The notes beneath the pieces are model-generated. The model had not been told where the DNA came from and ran no database searches. It saw nothing but the letters and a program-made list of their open reading frames with translations. Shown in pieces: positions 16,480 through 26,074 of a stretch of 64,000 bases of DNA. Both the position numbers and the translations under genes were made by a program. The number at the start of each line of letters is the position of its first letter. Position 1 is the first letter of the stretch. This DNA comes from Actinomycetes bacterium (GTDB lineage: Bacteria; Actinomycetota; Acidimicrobiia; Acidimicrobiales; Ilumatobacteraceae), in assembly GCA_025356335.1 (NCBI GenBank), contig JANXUF010000119.1, forward strand, positions 78,391 through 142,390, in the 5' to 3' direction.

Positions 16480-16550
16480 GCGAAGCGCCGGTTGCGAAGT
16501 ACCGGTTGCGAAGTGCCCGTTCCGAAGCGCCGGTCAGCGAAGGGCCGGCG
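16480..16550. repeat. Five tandem copies of a 14-nt repeat
   Basis: Units of the form GCGAAGCGCCGGTT occur at 16480, 16494, 16508, 16522 and 16537; the fourth is 15 nt and the others differ at one to four positions. They fill the 95-bp gap between two convergent genes. The array could act as a transcription boundary, or be simple slippage DNA. Confidence 0.7.
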
Positions 16551-16571
16551 GCGGAGGCACTCGTGTGTGGG

Positions 16572-17477
16572 TCAGTTCTGCAGCGAGAGCAGTACCGGCG
16601 CAGCTTCGCGCAGGTGTGCGTCCCACGCTCGGGCATCGAGCGGTTCGACGATCGGGATGACGACGAATTTCGAAGCACCGGCTCGGACGAAGGCGTCGAC
16701 CTGCTTGGCGAGCGCTTCGAACCCGACTGGGACGACGATCGCCGGGTCGGCGAGATCCGGTCGCCGCTTGGCGAATCCGGCGAGCAGTTTCTCCGGAACC
16801 GGCTGCATCGAATAGGGGATCAGCACGCCGTAGTGCTCGTCGTCGATCGCTCGGTCGTGCTGCGCGGCGACCTGTTCGATGACCTCACGGCCGCGGCTGA
16901 TGTCGTCCGGTACCACGAATGACGGCAGCCAACCGTCTGCGAGTCGTCCGACCCGACGAAGTTCAGAGGGGGCGATACCCCCGAGCCAGACGTCGGGTGG
17001 CGACTGCTTCGGTTTCGGGAAGACCCGCAATCCTTCGTACTGGAAGTAGGCGCCCTCGTGGTCGATGACGTCGTCGGTCCAGCAGGCCCGTACCACCTTC
17101 AGTGCCTCGTCGAACCTGGCAGCGCGTTGCGTCCGTTCGACGCCGAATGCCTGCTGCTCCATCGGGTCGGCGACACCGAGTCCGAACGCAGGGAGCAGCC
17201 GTCCGTTCGACAGCCGATCGAGGGTCGCCAGTTCTTTGGCGAGCACGACAGGGTTGCGACCGGGCAGCACGAGCACGCTCATCCCGAACTTCAGCTTCTT
17301 CGTCCGCCCTGCGGCATAGGCCATCGCCACGATCGGGTCGGGAGACTCCCCGCTGATCCGCTCGGAGAACCACAGGCTGTCGAAGTGCAGTTCCTCGAGC
17401 GTGTCGACGACCGCTCCGAGCGACTCGTCGTTCAGCGAACTGCGGACACCGAACCCATAGCCGACGCGTACCTTCAT
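16572..17477 (-). CDS. LLM-class oxidoreductase, probably F420-dependent
   Basis: A 301-residue bacterial-luciferase-like TIM-barrel oxidoreductase. It shows VGYGFGVR at the N-terminus, LWFSERI, the typical ISGESPDPIVAMAYAAGRT run and GRLLPAFGLGVAD. Members in actinobacteria mostly use cofactor F420, some FMN, and act on varied small molecules. The cofactor and substrate here are inferred from family only. ATG 17477 is chosen because MKVRVGYGFG is the conserved start. It is divergent from the HAD gene at 17564. Confidence 0.85.
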   Translation of the reverse strand: MKVRVGYGFGVRSSLNDESLGAVVDTLEELHFDSLWFSERISGESPDPIVAMAYAAGRTKKLKFGMSVLVLPGRNPVVLAKELATLDRLSNGRLLPAFGLGVADPMEQQAFGVERTQRAARFDEALKVVRACWTDDVIDHEGAYFQYEGLRVFPKPKQSPPDVWLGGIAPSELRRVGRLADGWLPSFVVPDDISRGREVIEQVAAQHDRAIDDEHYGVLIPYSMQPVPEKLLAGFAKRRPDLADPAIVVPVGFEALAKQVDAFVRAGASKFVVIPIVEPLDARAWDAHLREAAPVLLSLQN

Positions 17478-17563
17478 CGTTCCATGGTCGCACGGTACGG
17501 CAGCGCCGGCATCAGTGTGGGAACGGTGATCTGCGGATAGACAATCGGGATGGTCGTCACGAT

Positions 17564-18319
17564 ATGAGCAAGCAACTGATCGTCTTCGATCTCGACGGCA
17601 CGCTTGCCGAGAGCAAGTCGTCACTCGACAACGAGATGGCTCGACTGCTCGACGCCTTGCTCGGCGTTGCCAGGGTGGCAGTGATCTCCGGTGGTGACTG
17701 GCCACAATTCCAGAAGCAGTTGCTCAGCAATCTGTCGACCGACGCCGACCTCACCCGCTTGACGTTGTTGCCGACCTGCGGAACCAAGTTCTACCGGTAT
17801 GTACCGGCCGATGTCTCCTGGCAGAAGGTCTACTCCGAGGACTTGACCGAGGCGGAGGCGACGAAGACGATCGAGTCGTTGAGCGCGGCGATCGAGGCGT
17901 CCGGTTTCAAGCCGGACCGAACGTGGGGTGAGCTGATCGAGAACCGAGGCACGCAGATCACCTATTCGGCACTTGGTCAGCAGGCGCCCGTCGATGCCAA
18001 GAAAGTGTGGGATCCGGACTTCTCCAAGCGCCAGCGGTTCAAGGCGCTGCTCGAGGCGATGATCCCCGAACTGTCGGTGCACCTCGGTGGGGCGACGTCC
18101 GTCGACATCACCAAGCACGGCATCGACAAGGCCTACGGCATCGCCAAACTCACCGAGATCGTCGGGGTGAGCGTGGAGGGGATGCTGTTCATGGGCGATG
18201 CACTGTTTCCCGGTGGCAACGATGCGCCGGTGAGAGACGCCGGTGTCGATTCGATCCAGGTCAGGGACCCGGACGAAACGAAGCGGGTCATCGAGTCGGT
18301 GATCGCCTGCCTTCGTTAG
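17564..18319 (+). CDS. HAD-IIB hydrolase, phosphomannomutase/sugar-phosphatase-like
   Basis: A 251-residue haloacid-dehalogenase superfamily protein of the IIB type. Nucleophile and acid Asp9 and Asp11 are in DLDGTL, the motif II region is in VAVISGGD, the motif III lysine is in SVDITKHGIDK, and motif IV is in FMGDALFPGGND. The GGATSVDITKHGIDKAYGI block resembles eukaryotic-type phosphomannomutase (PMM) and sucrose/trehalose-phosphate phosphatases. It could be a PMM (mannose-6-phosphate to mannose-1-phosphate) or a sugar phosphatase; I cannot separate these from sequence alone. Confidence 0.82.
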   Translation: MSKQLIVFDLDGTLAESKSSLDNEMARLLDALLGVARVAVISGGDWPQFQKQLLSNLSTDADLTRLTLLPTCGTKFYRYVPADVSWQKVYSEDLTEAEATKTIESLSAAIEASGFKPDRTWGELIENRGTQITYSALGQQAPVDAKKVWDPDFSKRQRFKALLEAMIPELSVHLGGATSVDITKHGIDKAYGIAKLTEIVGVSVEGMLFMGDALFPGGNDAPVRDAGVDSIQVRDPDETKRVIESVIACLR

Positions 18320-18340
18320 CAGGATGAGGTCGAGCGAGGT

Positions 18341-18598
18341 TCAGCGGACGATCGTGCGACGCGAGCGGATGTCGGTGACACGCTGAAGCGCAAGCACGCG
18401 AGGTGCCGGCTGCACCCAACCGGCGATCGAGGCGCCGACGGCGCAGACCACGACGATGAAGCTGGCGCCGACGCCGACCTGCCACAGTACGGCGGCAAGG
18501 ATGGCTGCAAGCATGCTGACGACGATGGCGCGTTCCGCGACGCTCACCCAAGGGGACTGCACTTCGGTGGCGCTATGAGGAATCCGCGTTTCGTTCAC
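18341..18598 (-). CDS. Small membrane protein, two predicted spans
   Basis: An 85-residue protein starting at GTG 18598. Two hydrophobic segments (about 24-40 and 45-63) are separated by a short Gly-containing turn, and the C-terminus is basic (RSRRTIVR), suggesting both ends lie in the cytoplasm. It is convergent with the HAD gene, 21 bp from its stop. No family is recognised. The consistent hydrophobic pattern supports a real gene, but it is short. Confidence 0.5.
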   Translation of the reverse strand: MNETRIPHSATEVQSPWVSVAERAIVVSMLAAILAAVLWQVGVGASFIVVVCAVGASIAGWVQPAPRVLALQRVTDIRSRRTIVR

Positions 18599-18719
18599 GT
18601 GTATGTAGACGTAGCTCCGTCGGATTTAGATCGCAGAAAAGCGCTTTCGTTTTCAAGTTGCAACATCTCCTGTGCCGACCCGGTGCCGTCACTGAGATTC
18701 GGCCGGTCCGCAGCCTGTT

Positions 18720-20180
18720 TCAGACGGCTGGGTGCCGATCGGCCCACGGCTGGGCGCCCTCCAACTGGGCAGCAACGCGGATCAGTACGTCCTCGCGTCC
18801 GTAGCCGGCGACGAGATGGATGCCGACGGGAAGTCCTTCAGCGGTCCAGTGCAACGGCAGGCTGATGGCCGGCTGGCCGGTCGTGTTCGCCGGCGGAGTG
18901 AATGGCACGAGTTGGCCGGCGAGCGCAACCGGTCTCAGTGGGTTCTCGCCGGGGTGATTGACCATCGTGCCGAGGATCGGCGGGAGGTCCCCGAGCGTCG
19001 GTGTCAGCAGCAGGTCGAATCCTTCTCCGCCGTCCGCTACCGGCGTCCACCACTGATGCATGCGCCTGCGGAACTGTGACACGGCGGCGAGCGCCATCGC
19101 ATAGTCAACGGCAGACGATCGCTCAGCCATCTGTGCCTGCGCCCAGTTCATCGGCTCGAAATCGTCCTCGGTGACGGGTCTGCCGATTGCCTCGGCGATC
19201 CGTTGGCAGCCGATCGCCATGTTCGCCGCCCACATCGCCATGAACCGGGGGGTCAGGTCGGTGTCTTCCAGCGCTCTCGGGTACGCCTCCTCGACGTGAT
19301 GTCCGAGCGATGCCAGCAGCGTCGCTGCATTCTGTGCGGCGAGCGCGCAGTGCGGATGGATTGCCGCGTCGCCTTGGGGACGGTGGTCCAACACGCCGAT
19401 ACGCAGGCGGCCCGGATCTGCGCCGACCTCGATGAGATAGGGGCGGAGCGGAGCAGCGGCGATGACGGTGTCGCCGATGCCGGGCCCGCACGTCGCATCG
19501 AGCAACGCAGCGGTGTCACGGACACTGCGTGAAACACAGTGCTGCACACCGAGGCCGCTCTCGTCGACCAGCGGACCCATGGTGATTCGGCCCTGACTCG
19601 GTTTGAGCCCGACGAGCCCGCATGCCGAGGCGGGGATACGGATCGAGCCGCCACCATCGCTGGCATGGGCGATGGGGACCAGTCCCGCAGCGACTGCTGC
19701 TCCGGATCCGCCGCTCGAACCACCCGGCGAACGATCGAGCGCCCACGGGTTGTGCGTCGGGCCGAAGTGCACGGGTTCGGTCGTCGGAACGCTCCCCATT
19801 TCCGGGCTGTTCGTCCGCCCGAGTGTCACCAGACCGGCGCGCCGATAGCGGGAGACGAGTGTCGAATCCGATGGGGCAACCCAGCCGGAATCGAGGAGGG
19901 CGCGGTTGCCGTTCGTCATCGGCGTGCCGGCCATCGGCGCGTACAGATCCTTGAGCAGGAAGGGGACACCACGGAACGGACCGTCCGGCAGCTCGCCGGC
20001 CGCCCACTCGCGTGAGCGCTCGAACCAGCGCAGCACGACTGCGTTCAACGCAGGGTCGATGGCTTCGATCCGTTCGATGGCCGCTTCGGTGAGTTCGCTC
20101 GCCGTCACCTCGCCGGAACGGACGAGATCGGCCTGCGAGGTGGCGTCGAGCCAGCGGGTGTCATCAGCGAGTGAGCTCAT
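18720..20180 (-). CDS. Amidase signature-family hydrolase
   Basis: A 486-residue amidase. The Ser-cisSer-Lys triad is visible as the lysine in [10 protein letters not shown], with the [14 protein letters not shown] loop and the nucleophile segment [11 protein letters not shown]. GatA belongs to this family, but the absence of gatB/gatC nearby and the divergence outside the core favour a stand-alone amidase acting on small amides. ATG 20180 starts directly before a typical N-terminal region ([20 protein letters not shown]). The open frame continues far upstream as unrelated sequence. It is divergent from an MFS transporter. Confidence 0.88.
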   Translation of the reverse strand: MSSLADDTRWLDATSQADLVRSGEVTASELTEAAIERIEAIDPALNAVVLRWFERSREWAAGELPDGPFRGVPFLLKDLYAPMAGTPMTNGNRALLDSGWVAPSDSTLVSRYRRAGLVTLGRTNSPEMGSVPTTEPVHFGPTHNPWALDRSPGGSSGGSGAAVAAGLVPIAHASDGGGSIRIPASACGLVGLKPSQGRITMGPLVDESGLGVQHCVSRSVRDTAALLDATCGPGIGDTVIAAAPLRPYLIEVGADPGRLRIGVLDHRPQGDAAIHPHCALAAQNAATLLASLGHHVEEAYPRALEDTDLTPRFMAMWAANMAIGCQRIAEAIGRPVTEDDFEPMNWAQAQMAERSSAVDYAMALAAVSQFRRRMHQWWTPVADGGEGFDLLLTPTLGDLPPILGTMVNHPGENPLRPVALAGQLVPFTPPANTTGQPAISLPLHWTAEGLPVGIHLVAGYGREDVLIRVAAQLEGAQPWADRHPAV

Positions 20181-20240
20181 CTCCGTATCTGTAGCACTCC
20201 CAGGGTGAGCCAGACGAGCGGCGATAGCGTTGCCCAACGC

Positions 20241-21590
20241 ATGTCCGATATCGAAGCAGAGCTCGACGCCGTCGATGCCGGTCGACACGCCGTCGAATCG
20301 GATCGCACCCCGGCACCGGTGACAGCAGCGATCCCCGTACCGTCGTTGCGCCAGATCTGGTCGATTCCGAGTGTCAGGGCGTTGATGCTCGTGCAGCTCT
20401 TCTGGAGCATCGGGGCGATGGCGCAGTTCACCGCGCTCGGCAAGTTCGTCATCGACGTGACCAACCGCAACCTCAACCTGGCGTTCCTCGGGCTCGCCGA
20501 ATTCGTACCGACAGCGGTGCTCGTGCTCGTCTCCGGCACCGTTGTCGACCGCTTCGACCGCCGCAAGGTCGCCGGCATCGGCATGGTCGGTGAAGTGCTC
20601 TGCGCGATGGCACTGTTCCTCTATATCCGCACGGGACCGACGGCGATGTGGCCGATCTTCGTGATCGTCGCCGGTGTCGGGACCACCCGTGCATTCGTGT
20701 CGCCGGCAACGCGGTCGATGAAGCCGCTCGTCGCCAAGCCGAACGAGTTCAGCAGGGTGGCGGCATTGTTCTCGATCTCGTGGCAGTCGGCAGCGATCTT
20801 CGGGCCTGCCGCCGCCGGGTTCCTCTACGCAGCCCACCGAGCCCTGCCGTTCGCCGTCACGATGAGCCTGTATTCGTTGTCGATCGTTTCACTGTTCTTC
20901 GTCCGCTTCCGGATACCTCAGCGGCGCAGCACCGATGAGAACCAGAAGGTGTCGGTCAGTCACGCCCTCCAAGGGCTCAAATTCATCCGTCGCAGCCCCG
21001 TGCTGCTCGGGGCGATCAGCCTCGATCTGATGGCGGTGCTGTTCGGCGGTGCTGTCGCTCTGCTGCCGTCGATCGCCAAGAACCAACTGCATGTCGGTGA
21101 CATCGCCTACGGATGGCTGCGCGCCGCGCCAGGGGTCGGCGCAGTGATCATCGGCTTGATCCTCGTCGTCAAGCCGTTCCGCCGTCACGTCGGACGCAAC
21201 CTGCTGCTGGCTGTCGGCGTCTTCGGCGTGGCGACGGTCGCGCTCGGCCTCACCCACAGTTATGTCGTCGCCTTCGCAGCGCTGATCGTGTTGTCCGGTG
21301 CCGACATGATCAGCGTGTACGTGCGGTCGACGGTCGTCCCGCTGTCGACGCCGAACGAGATGCAGGGCAGGGTTTCTTCAGTCGAGAACGTCTTCATCGG
21401 TGCGTCCAACGAACTCGGTGCGTTCGAGTCCGGCGTCGCCTCCAGTATTTTCGGTCTGACGCCCGCCGTCGCCGGCGGAGGCGTGATCACCGTCGCCGTC
21501 GCCGTGATGTGGGCGGTTTTCTTCCCGTCCTTGCGTTCAGCGGACCGTTTCGAGGACGTCGCCGCCGAGGCAAATCCCCAGCCCCACTGA
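20241..21590 (+). CDS. MFS transporter, EntS/DHA3-like exporter
   Basis: A 449-residue membrane protein with about 12 predicted helices. The motif-A-like loop VVDRFDRRKVAGIG lies between helices 2 and 3, and a long cytoplasmic linker (RFRIPQRRSTDENQK) lies between the halves. The pattern fits the DHA3/EntS group exporting small molecules or drugs. The substrate is unknown. ATG 20241 is chosen; a start at 20205 in the same frame would lengthen the hydrophilic N-terminus and nearly abut the divergent amidase. Confidence 0.85.
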   Translation: MSDIEAELDAVDAGRHAVESDRTPAPVTAAIPVPSLRQIWSIPSVRALMLVQLFWSIGAMAQFTALGKFVIDVTNRNLNLAFLGLAEFVPTAVLVLVSGTVVDRFDRRKVAGIGMVGEVLCAMALFLYIRTGPTAMWPIFVIVAGVGTTRAFVSPATRSMKPLVAKPNEFSRVAALFSISWQSAAIFGPAAAGFLYAAHRALPFAVTMSLYSLSIVSLFFVRFRIPQRRSTDENQKVSVSHALQGLKFIRRSPVLLGAISLDLMAVLFGGAVALLPSIAKNQLHVGDIAYGWLRAAPGVGAVIIGLILVVKPFRRHVGRNLLLAVGVFGVATVALGLTHSYVVAFAALIVLSGADMISVYVRSTVVPLSTPNEMQGRVSSVENVFIGASNELGAFESGVASSIFGLTPAVAGGGVITVAVAVMWAVFFPSLRSADRFEDVAAEANPQPH

Positions 21591-21654
21591 CCGCTGCGAG
21601 CAACTCCCGGCGAATCGGCTTCGGCGGTGGCGTTCGATGCGTCAGACTGACGGC

Positions 21655-23661
21655 ATGCCGACCGAGTTCCTGACCGCCTGCCCACTCGATTGTCCGGACA
21701 CATGCACCCTGATCGCCACCGTCGAACACGGCACGCTGGTCTCCGTCGGAGCCGCACCCGTGGGCCACGGCAACACCCTGACGCAGGGGTTCATCTGTCA
21801 AAAGGTCAAGCATCACGCCAAGCGCGTCTACGCGCCGGAGCGGATCATGACGCCGCTGGTCCGTTCGGGGCCGAAGGGTTCCGGGGAGTTCCGCCACGCT
21901 TCGTGGGATGAGGCCATCGGCATCGTCTCAGAACGAATCCGTTCGGCGATCAACGAATCGGGGCCCGACTCCATTATTCCGTATCTCTACAACTCGTCTG
22001 CCGGTTCGCTCGCCGCCAATGGCTTGACACCGATCGTCTTCCAGCAACTGGGGGCACCCGATGTCGCCCATACGATCTGTGCGGCAACCGCCGGTGCCGC
22101 CTGGCAGCAGGTCTTCGGTTCGATGTTGAGCGCCGATCCGCTCGACATCGTCGATGCCGAGCTGATCGTGATGTGGGGAGCCAACCCGACCATTTCCAAC
22201 ACCCATCTGCTCCCGCTGATCAATCAGGCACGCAAGCGCGGCGCGACCCTCGTCGTCATCGACCCGCGCAGGACCGGCATCGCCGCTCGTGCCGACCTGC
22301 ACCTCGCTCTGCTTCCTGGCACCGACGTGCTGCTCGCCTATGCGGCGACGCGGCGGCTTGCAGAACTGGACCGTCTCGACACGTCGTTCATCGACGAGCA
22401 CGTCAGCGGCGCCGGCGAGTTCATCGCCGCCTCGCAGCAATTCGACATCGACGCCTCGATCGAAACCTGCGGTTTGAGCACCGGTGACTTCGAGCGGTTC
22501 GTCGAACTGGTGGCAACGATTCGTCCGGCGATGCTGCGTATCGGCTGGGGTCTCGAACGAAATCGCAACGGCGGCTCCGGCATCATCGGCGCCTTCGGAC
22601 TGTGGGCGCTGGCGGGCCACTTCGGGGTCAGGGGCAGTGGGGTCATCGGATCGACCTCCGACGCTGCGCCGTACGATGCCGCCCAGCTCCGCGGACCTGC
22701 AGCGCAGTCGCCAGAACGTCGGACGCTGAGTATGAACGATGTCGGTGCCGTGCTCTGCGGATCGTCGCCGAGCTGGACGACCCAGGCGCGGGTCCTGTTC
22801 GTCCAGGGTGCCAACCCTGCCGTCACCGCCGTCGACCAGCGTTCGATGGTGCGTGGGCTCGGACGCGACGAGGTTTTCACGGTCGTCCACGAGCAGGTGA
22901 TGACCGACACGGCGCAGCTCGCCGACGTCGTACTGCCGGCGACGACGCATTTCGAGGCAGACGATGTCGCCTCGTCATACGGATCGTTCACCGCCCAGGC
23001 GGTGAGTGCGGTCATCGCCCCGGTCGGTGAGTCGAAGTCGAACAACGACGTCGCCCGCCTGCTCGCCGGCGAACTCGGCCTCGGCCCGCAGATCTTCGCG
23101 TCAGACGTCGAGTTCCAGGCCGTGCTCGCCGCTTCCGTGCCCACCGAGCGCGGCGATGCGGGCGGCGTGGCGGTGCGCGAGAGCGGCGGTACCGTCCAGT
23201 TCGTCGACACCTTTCCGCACGAGCATCGCCGCATCTGCCTGTTCGACCCGGAGAGTGAGCTGCCGTTGCCGACGTTCCGGGCGGCGGCGGAGGATTTTCC
23301 GCTGGTTCTCCTCAGCCCGTCGACGAATCGAACGATCAACTCGATGTTCGCAGAGTTCGATCCGCCCGCGGCTGTCGTTTCGATGAGTCCATCGGACTCT
23401 GACGCCCGTGGATTGCATGACGGCGATGACGTGATGGTGCACAACTCCTTGGCGAGCGCCGTCTGGCCGATGCGCGTCGACCCTGCGCTGCGTCCCGGCG
23501 TTTGCCATATCCCGAAAGGGTTGTGGCGTCGCCACACGAGCCACGGGTTCACCTCGAACCAGTTCGTGGCGGCGACAGTCACGGATCTGGCAGGCGGGGC
23601 GTGCTTCAATGATGCACGGGTCGAAATCAGTGCCATTCGAAAAGGCCCAACACCGTCATGA
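21655..23661 (+). CDS. Molybdopterin-dependent oxidoreductase (formate dehydrogenase/DMSO reductase family)
   Basis: A 668-residue protein. N-terminal cysteines CPLDCPDTC and a later Cys in FICQK bind a [4Fe-4S] cluster. The molybdopterin domain includes WGANPTISNTH and VVIDPRRTGIAARADLHL, and the C-terminal MGD-binding beta-barrel domain starts near residue 540. The residue coordinating Mo cannot be assigned confidently, so the substrate is open. No partner Fe-S or membrane subunit follows. Instead the TGA overlaps the ATG of mscL by 4 nt. Start ATG 21655 leads directly into TEFLTACPLDC. Confidence 0.88.
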   Translation: MPTEFLTACPLDCPDTCTLIATVEHGTLVSVGAAPVGHGNTLTQGFICQKVKHHAKRVYAPERIMTPLVRSGPKGSGEFRHASWDEAIGIVSERIRSAINESGPDSIIPYLYNSSAGSLAANGLTPIVFQQLGAPDVAHTICAATAGAAWQQVFGSMLSADPLDIVDAELIVMWGANPTISNTHLLPLINQARKRGATLVVIDPRRTGIAARADLHLALLPGTDVLLAYAATRRLAELDRLDTSFIDEHVSGAGEFIAASQQFDIDASIETCGLSTGDFERFVELVATIRPAMLRIGWGLERNRNGGSGIIGAFGLWALAGHFGVRGSGVIGSTSDAAPYDAAQLRGPAAQSPERRTLSMNDVGAVLCGSSPSWTTQARVLFVQGANPAVTAVDQRSMVRGLGRDEVFTVVHEQVMTDTAQLADVVLPATTHFEADDVASSYGSFTAQAVSAVIAPVGESKSNNDVARLLAGELGLGPQIFASDVEFQAVLAASVPTERGDAGGVAVRESGGTVQFVDTFPHEHRRICLFDPESELPLPTFRAAAEDFPLVLLSPSTNRTINSMFAEFDPPAAVVSMSPSDSDARGLHDGDDVMVHNSLASAVWPMRVDPALRPGVCHIPKGLWRRHTSHGFTSNQFVAATVTDLAGGACFNDARVEISAIRKGPTPS

Positions 23662-24101
23662 AGAAGTACATCAAGGAGTTCAAGGACTTCATCGCCACCG
23701 GCGATCTGGTGACGATCGCTGTCGGCTTGGTCATCGCCTTGAAGGTCAAGGATGTCATCGACCAGTTCATGGCAGGCGTCGTCAATCCGCTGATCGCCGG
23801 CATCTTCGGAAAGGCGAACTTCGACGACGTCGGCTCGTTCCGCATCGGCAGCGCCACCAACACGATCCCCGATCCGAAGTTCCCCAAAGATCCGACGAAG
23901 ACGATCACCCAGCACGGCGCGCTGGTGCAGCCTGGCGTGGTCATCACCGCACTGATCAACCTGATCATCGTCGGCCTCGTCCTCTTCCTGATCATCAAGG
24001 CCTACAACAAGATGAAGAAGAAGTCCGAAGCCATCGCCGGTCCGAGCGAACTCGACGTGCTCACCGAAATCCGCGACGAACTGCGTCGACGACAGAGCTG
24101 A
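23658..24101 (+). CDS. mscL: Large-conductance mechanosensitive channel
   Basis: A 147-residue MscL. It has an N-terminal amphipathic helix (MKKYIKEFKDFIATGD), TM1 with VTIAVGLVIALKVKDVIDQF, a periplasmic loop (about 50-95) that includes a lysine/proline-rich insertion, TM2 (VVITALINLIIVGLVLFLII) and a basic C-terminal bundle helix. It opens under high membrane tension to release solutes during osmotic downshock. The loop is somewhat longer than in E. coli MscL. Its ATG overlaps the TGA of the molybdopterin enzyme, so translation is probably coupled. Confidence 0.93.
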   Translation: MKKYIKEFKDFIATGDLVTIAVGLVIALKVKDVIDQFMAGVVNPLIAGIFGKANFDDVGSFRIGSATNTIPDPKFPKDPTKTITQHGALVQPGVVITALINLIIVGLVLFLIIKAYNKMKKKSEAIAGPSELDVLTEIRDELRRRQS

Positions 24102-24228
24102 ATCCCGAGAAATCACCGGTTCTGTGGCCGCTGATTCGACCACGCAACGTGACAAGTATCGCTTCCATCGGGTGAATTCGAAGGGTTGACTTGATTCTCC
24201 TGCTCAAACTCGATGGACTAGGAGGGTC

Positions 24229-25494
24229 ATGACATACCCCCGGCGGAGACTTGCCCTGATCTTTACTGTCGGTCTGGCGTTGCTCGCAGCGTGCGGGACC
24301 TCGACGGCCGCGTTGCAATCAGCGGACACCATCGGTCCGATCGGTGTCGCTCCGGTCCAGCCGGCGAGCGGTGCCGAAGGCGTCATCGATCCGAATGCAA
24401 CCGCAGATCCGAATGCCGCTCCCACCGAGGCTGCGACGCCGAGCGCCCCGGTGCAGGCGCCAGGTGTGGCGATGGCCAGGGACGACACCGGCCAAGTCTT
24501 CGCGGTGACAGAATCCGTTCCTTCGCAATCCGCAGCACCGATCGAGATCACCGATCCGCGCATCCTCTTCGTCGGTGACTCCGTATCGCTGGGAATGGCG
24601 ATCGGCAGCCCGGACCCGCTCGACGCCTACGTCCAGTCGATGGGCTGGAAAATCACCCTGGACGGTCGTGTCGGTCGTTTCACCGACGAAGGAATCAGAG
24701 TCCTGCAGAAGCGCTCCTCGGAGATCCATCAGGTGCTCGTGCTGATGCTCGGCAACAATTACGGTGGCGACCAGGAGCAATTCCGTCAGCAAGTGGCGCA
24801 GATCCTGCAGTTGGCCTCGGGTGCAAAACGCATCATCATGTTCACCGTTCCGTTGTATGCCGCCAAGCAACAGGAAGTGAACGACGTACTGCTACAGGCT
24901 GCGGCGACCGACCCCCGCCTGACGGTGATCGACTGGGAGACGGCCTCACGATCGTTCAAGGGAGCGCTCAGCGGTGACGGCATCCATCCGACGACCTACG
25001 GGGCGATGATCCTCGACCAGATGCTGGCGGTCACCCTCGGACCTGCGCCCGGCGGACCGGCGGATGCCACGCTCCCGACGGTCGGCGACAGGTCCACGCC
25101 GGGGACACCGAGTTGGGTCAAGACCAACAAGGGCGAAGGGAATCCGAGCATCGGTGACCCGAACGTGACGATCCCCCCGTACAAGCCGCCGACCTCGAAG
25201 ACGACCACCACCGCTGCACGGCCCGCCGGAACGACGTCGAAAACATCGGCGACCACGACCACGACGACCACCGCAAAGGGCAGTGGTGCAACGACGACAA
25301 CGTCTGGAGGTGGCATCGCCGCGACGACCACGACGACGAAGGCGTCCAGCGGTTCCACGACCACCACGACGGCTGACTCGCCAACAACGACCACCAGGGC
25401 GGCGACGACGACCTCCCGAGCGCCAGCCCCGACGTCCCCTGCGCCAGCCCTGACGCCCGGTCCGCCGGCCCCGACGCCTTCGCTGACCCCCTGA
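24229..25494 (+). CDS. Secreted SGNH-type (DUF459-like) protein with Thr-rich tail
   Basis: A 421-residue exported protein with the lipobox-like LLAACG near residue 23, so it is probably a lipoprotein. After an Ala/Pro linker, the SGNH hydrolase-like domain (about 108-270) shows GDSVSLG (nucleophile Ser118), a LGNN block and DGIHP carrying the catalytic Asp/His. The last roughly 130 residues are Pro/Thr/Ser-rich (TTTT runs), typical of a cell-wall spanning or glycosylated stalk. Likely an acetyl-esterase or acyltransferase acting on cell-envelope glycans. GGAGG precedes the ATG. Confidence 0.8.
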   Translation: MTYPRRRLALIFTVGLALLAACGTSTAALQSADTIGPIGVAPVQPASGAEGVIDPNATADPNAAPTEAATPSAPVQAPGVAMARDDTGQVFAVTESVPSQSAAPIEITDPRILFVGDSVSLGMAIGSPDPLDAYVQSMGWKITLDGRVGRFTDEGIRVLQKRSSEIHQVLVLMLGNNYGGDQEQFRQQVAQILQLASGAKRIIMFTVPLYAAKQQEVNDVLLQAAATDPRLTVIDWETASRSFKGALSGDGIHPTTYGAMILDQMLAVTLGPAPGGPADATLPTVGDRSTPGTPSWVKTNKGEGNPSIGDPNVTIPPYKPPTSKTTTTAARPAGTTSKTSATTTTTTTAKGSGATTTTSGGGIAATTTTTKASSGSTTTTTADSPTTTTRAATTTSRAPAPTSPAPALTPGPPAPTPSLTP

Positions 25495-25612
25495 CTCTCC
25501 AGGCCGCCTGCCCCTCTGAACAACTGAACAACTGAACGGCGGGTCACGTTGTGGACATGGGCTCCAGTTTCTGCTCCATCGCTCGCGCCGGAGCGCTGTG
25601 AACGCGGCCTGC

Positions 25613-26053
25613 TCAGGGGGCGAGGGCGCGGAACGGCGCCAATGGGATGTTTCTGATGACGCCGAAGACGACGATGCCGAAGGCGGCTGCCGTCCACCAG
25701 CGTGGTGAGATGCGGTCGAAGACGTGCATCGGACGGCGTCCGATCGTCGGCATCAGCCACGTCAGCCAACCCACGACGATCAGCCCGAGGAAGATCGGGG
25801 TCAGTGCATTGAAGCTCAGTGCTCCAAGGATGTCGCCGTGCAGCAGGCGCGCCATCGCCCTCGTCAGGCCGCAACCGGGGCACCACAGACCTGTGGCCTG
25901 GTGAAATGGGCAGGCGGGGAACCAGTTCGCTCCTGACGACGGATTGTGTGTCGCTGCGTAGGCGGCAGCGGCGCAACAGCCCAATCCGACCGAAATCGGG
26001 CCGATCGCCGCGACGCTGATCCGATGTCGCCGAGGGGGAGTCAGCACTTCCAT
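25613..26053 (-). CDS. DUF2752 membrane protein
   Basis: A 146-residue membrane protein with the DUF2752 signature CPFHQATGLWCPGCGLTRA (about 48-66), three to four hydrophobic segments (about 15-35, 80-100, 120-135) and a short cytoplasmic N-terminus. The conserved cysteines, CPxCGxTRA, suggest metal or heme contact, but the function is unknown. It is divergent from the ABC-F gene, 21 bp between starts. Confidence 0.85.
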   Translation of the reverse strand: MEVLTPPRRHRISVAAIGPISVGLGCCAAAAYAATHNPSSGANWFPACPFHQATGLWCPGCGLTRAMARLLHGDILGALSFNALTPIFLGLIVVGWLTWLMPTIGRRPMHVFDRISPRWWTAAAFGIVVFGVIRNIPLAPFRALAP

Positions 26054-26074
26054 TCACCCGTAGCGTAGACGGAC

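Noticed and set aside
25200..25480. Repeat array or CRISPR-like structure
   Set aside because: Low-complexity ACC/ACG codons encoding the Thr/Pro-rich tail of the SGNH protein; no regular repeat-spacer pattern. No CRISPR array was seen anywhere in the window.
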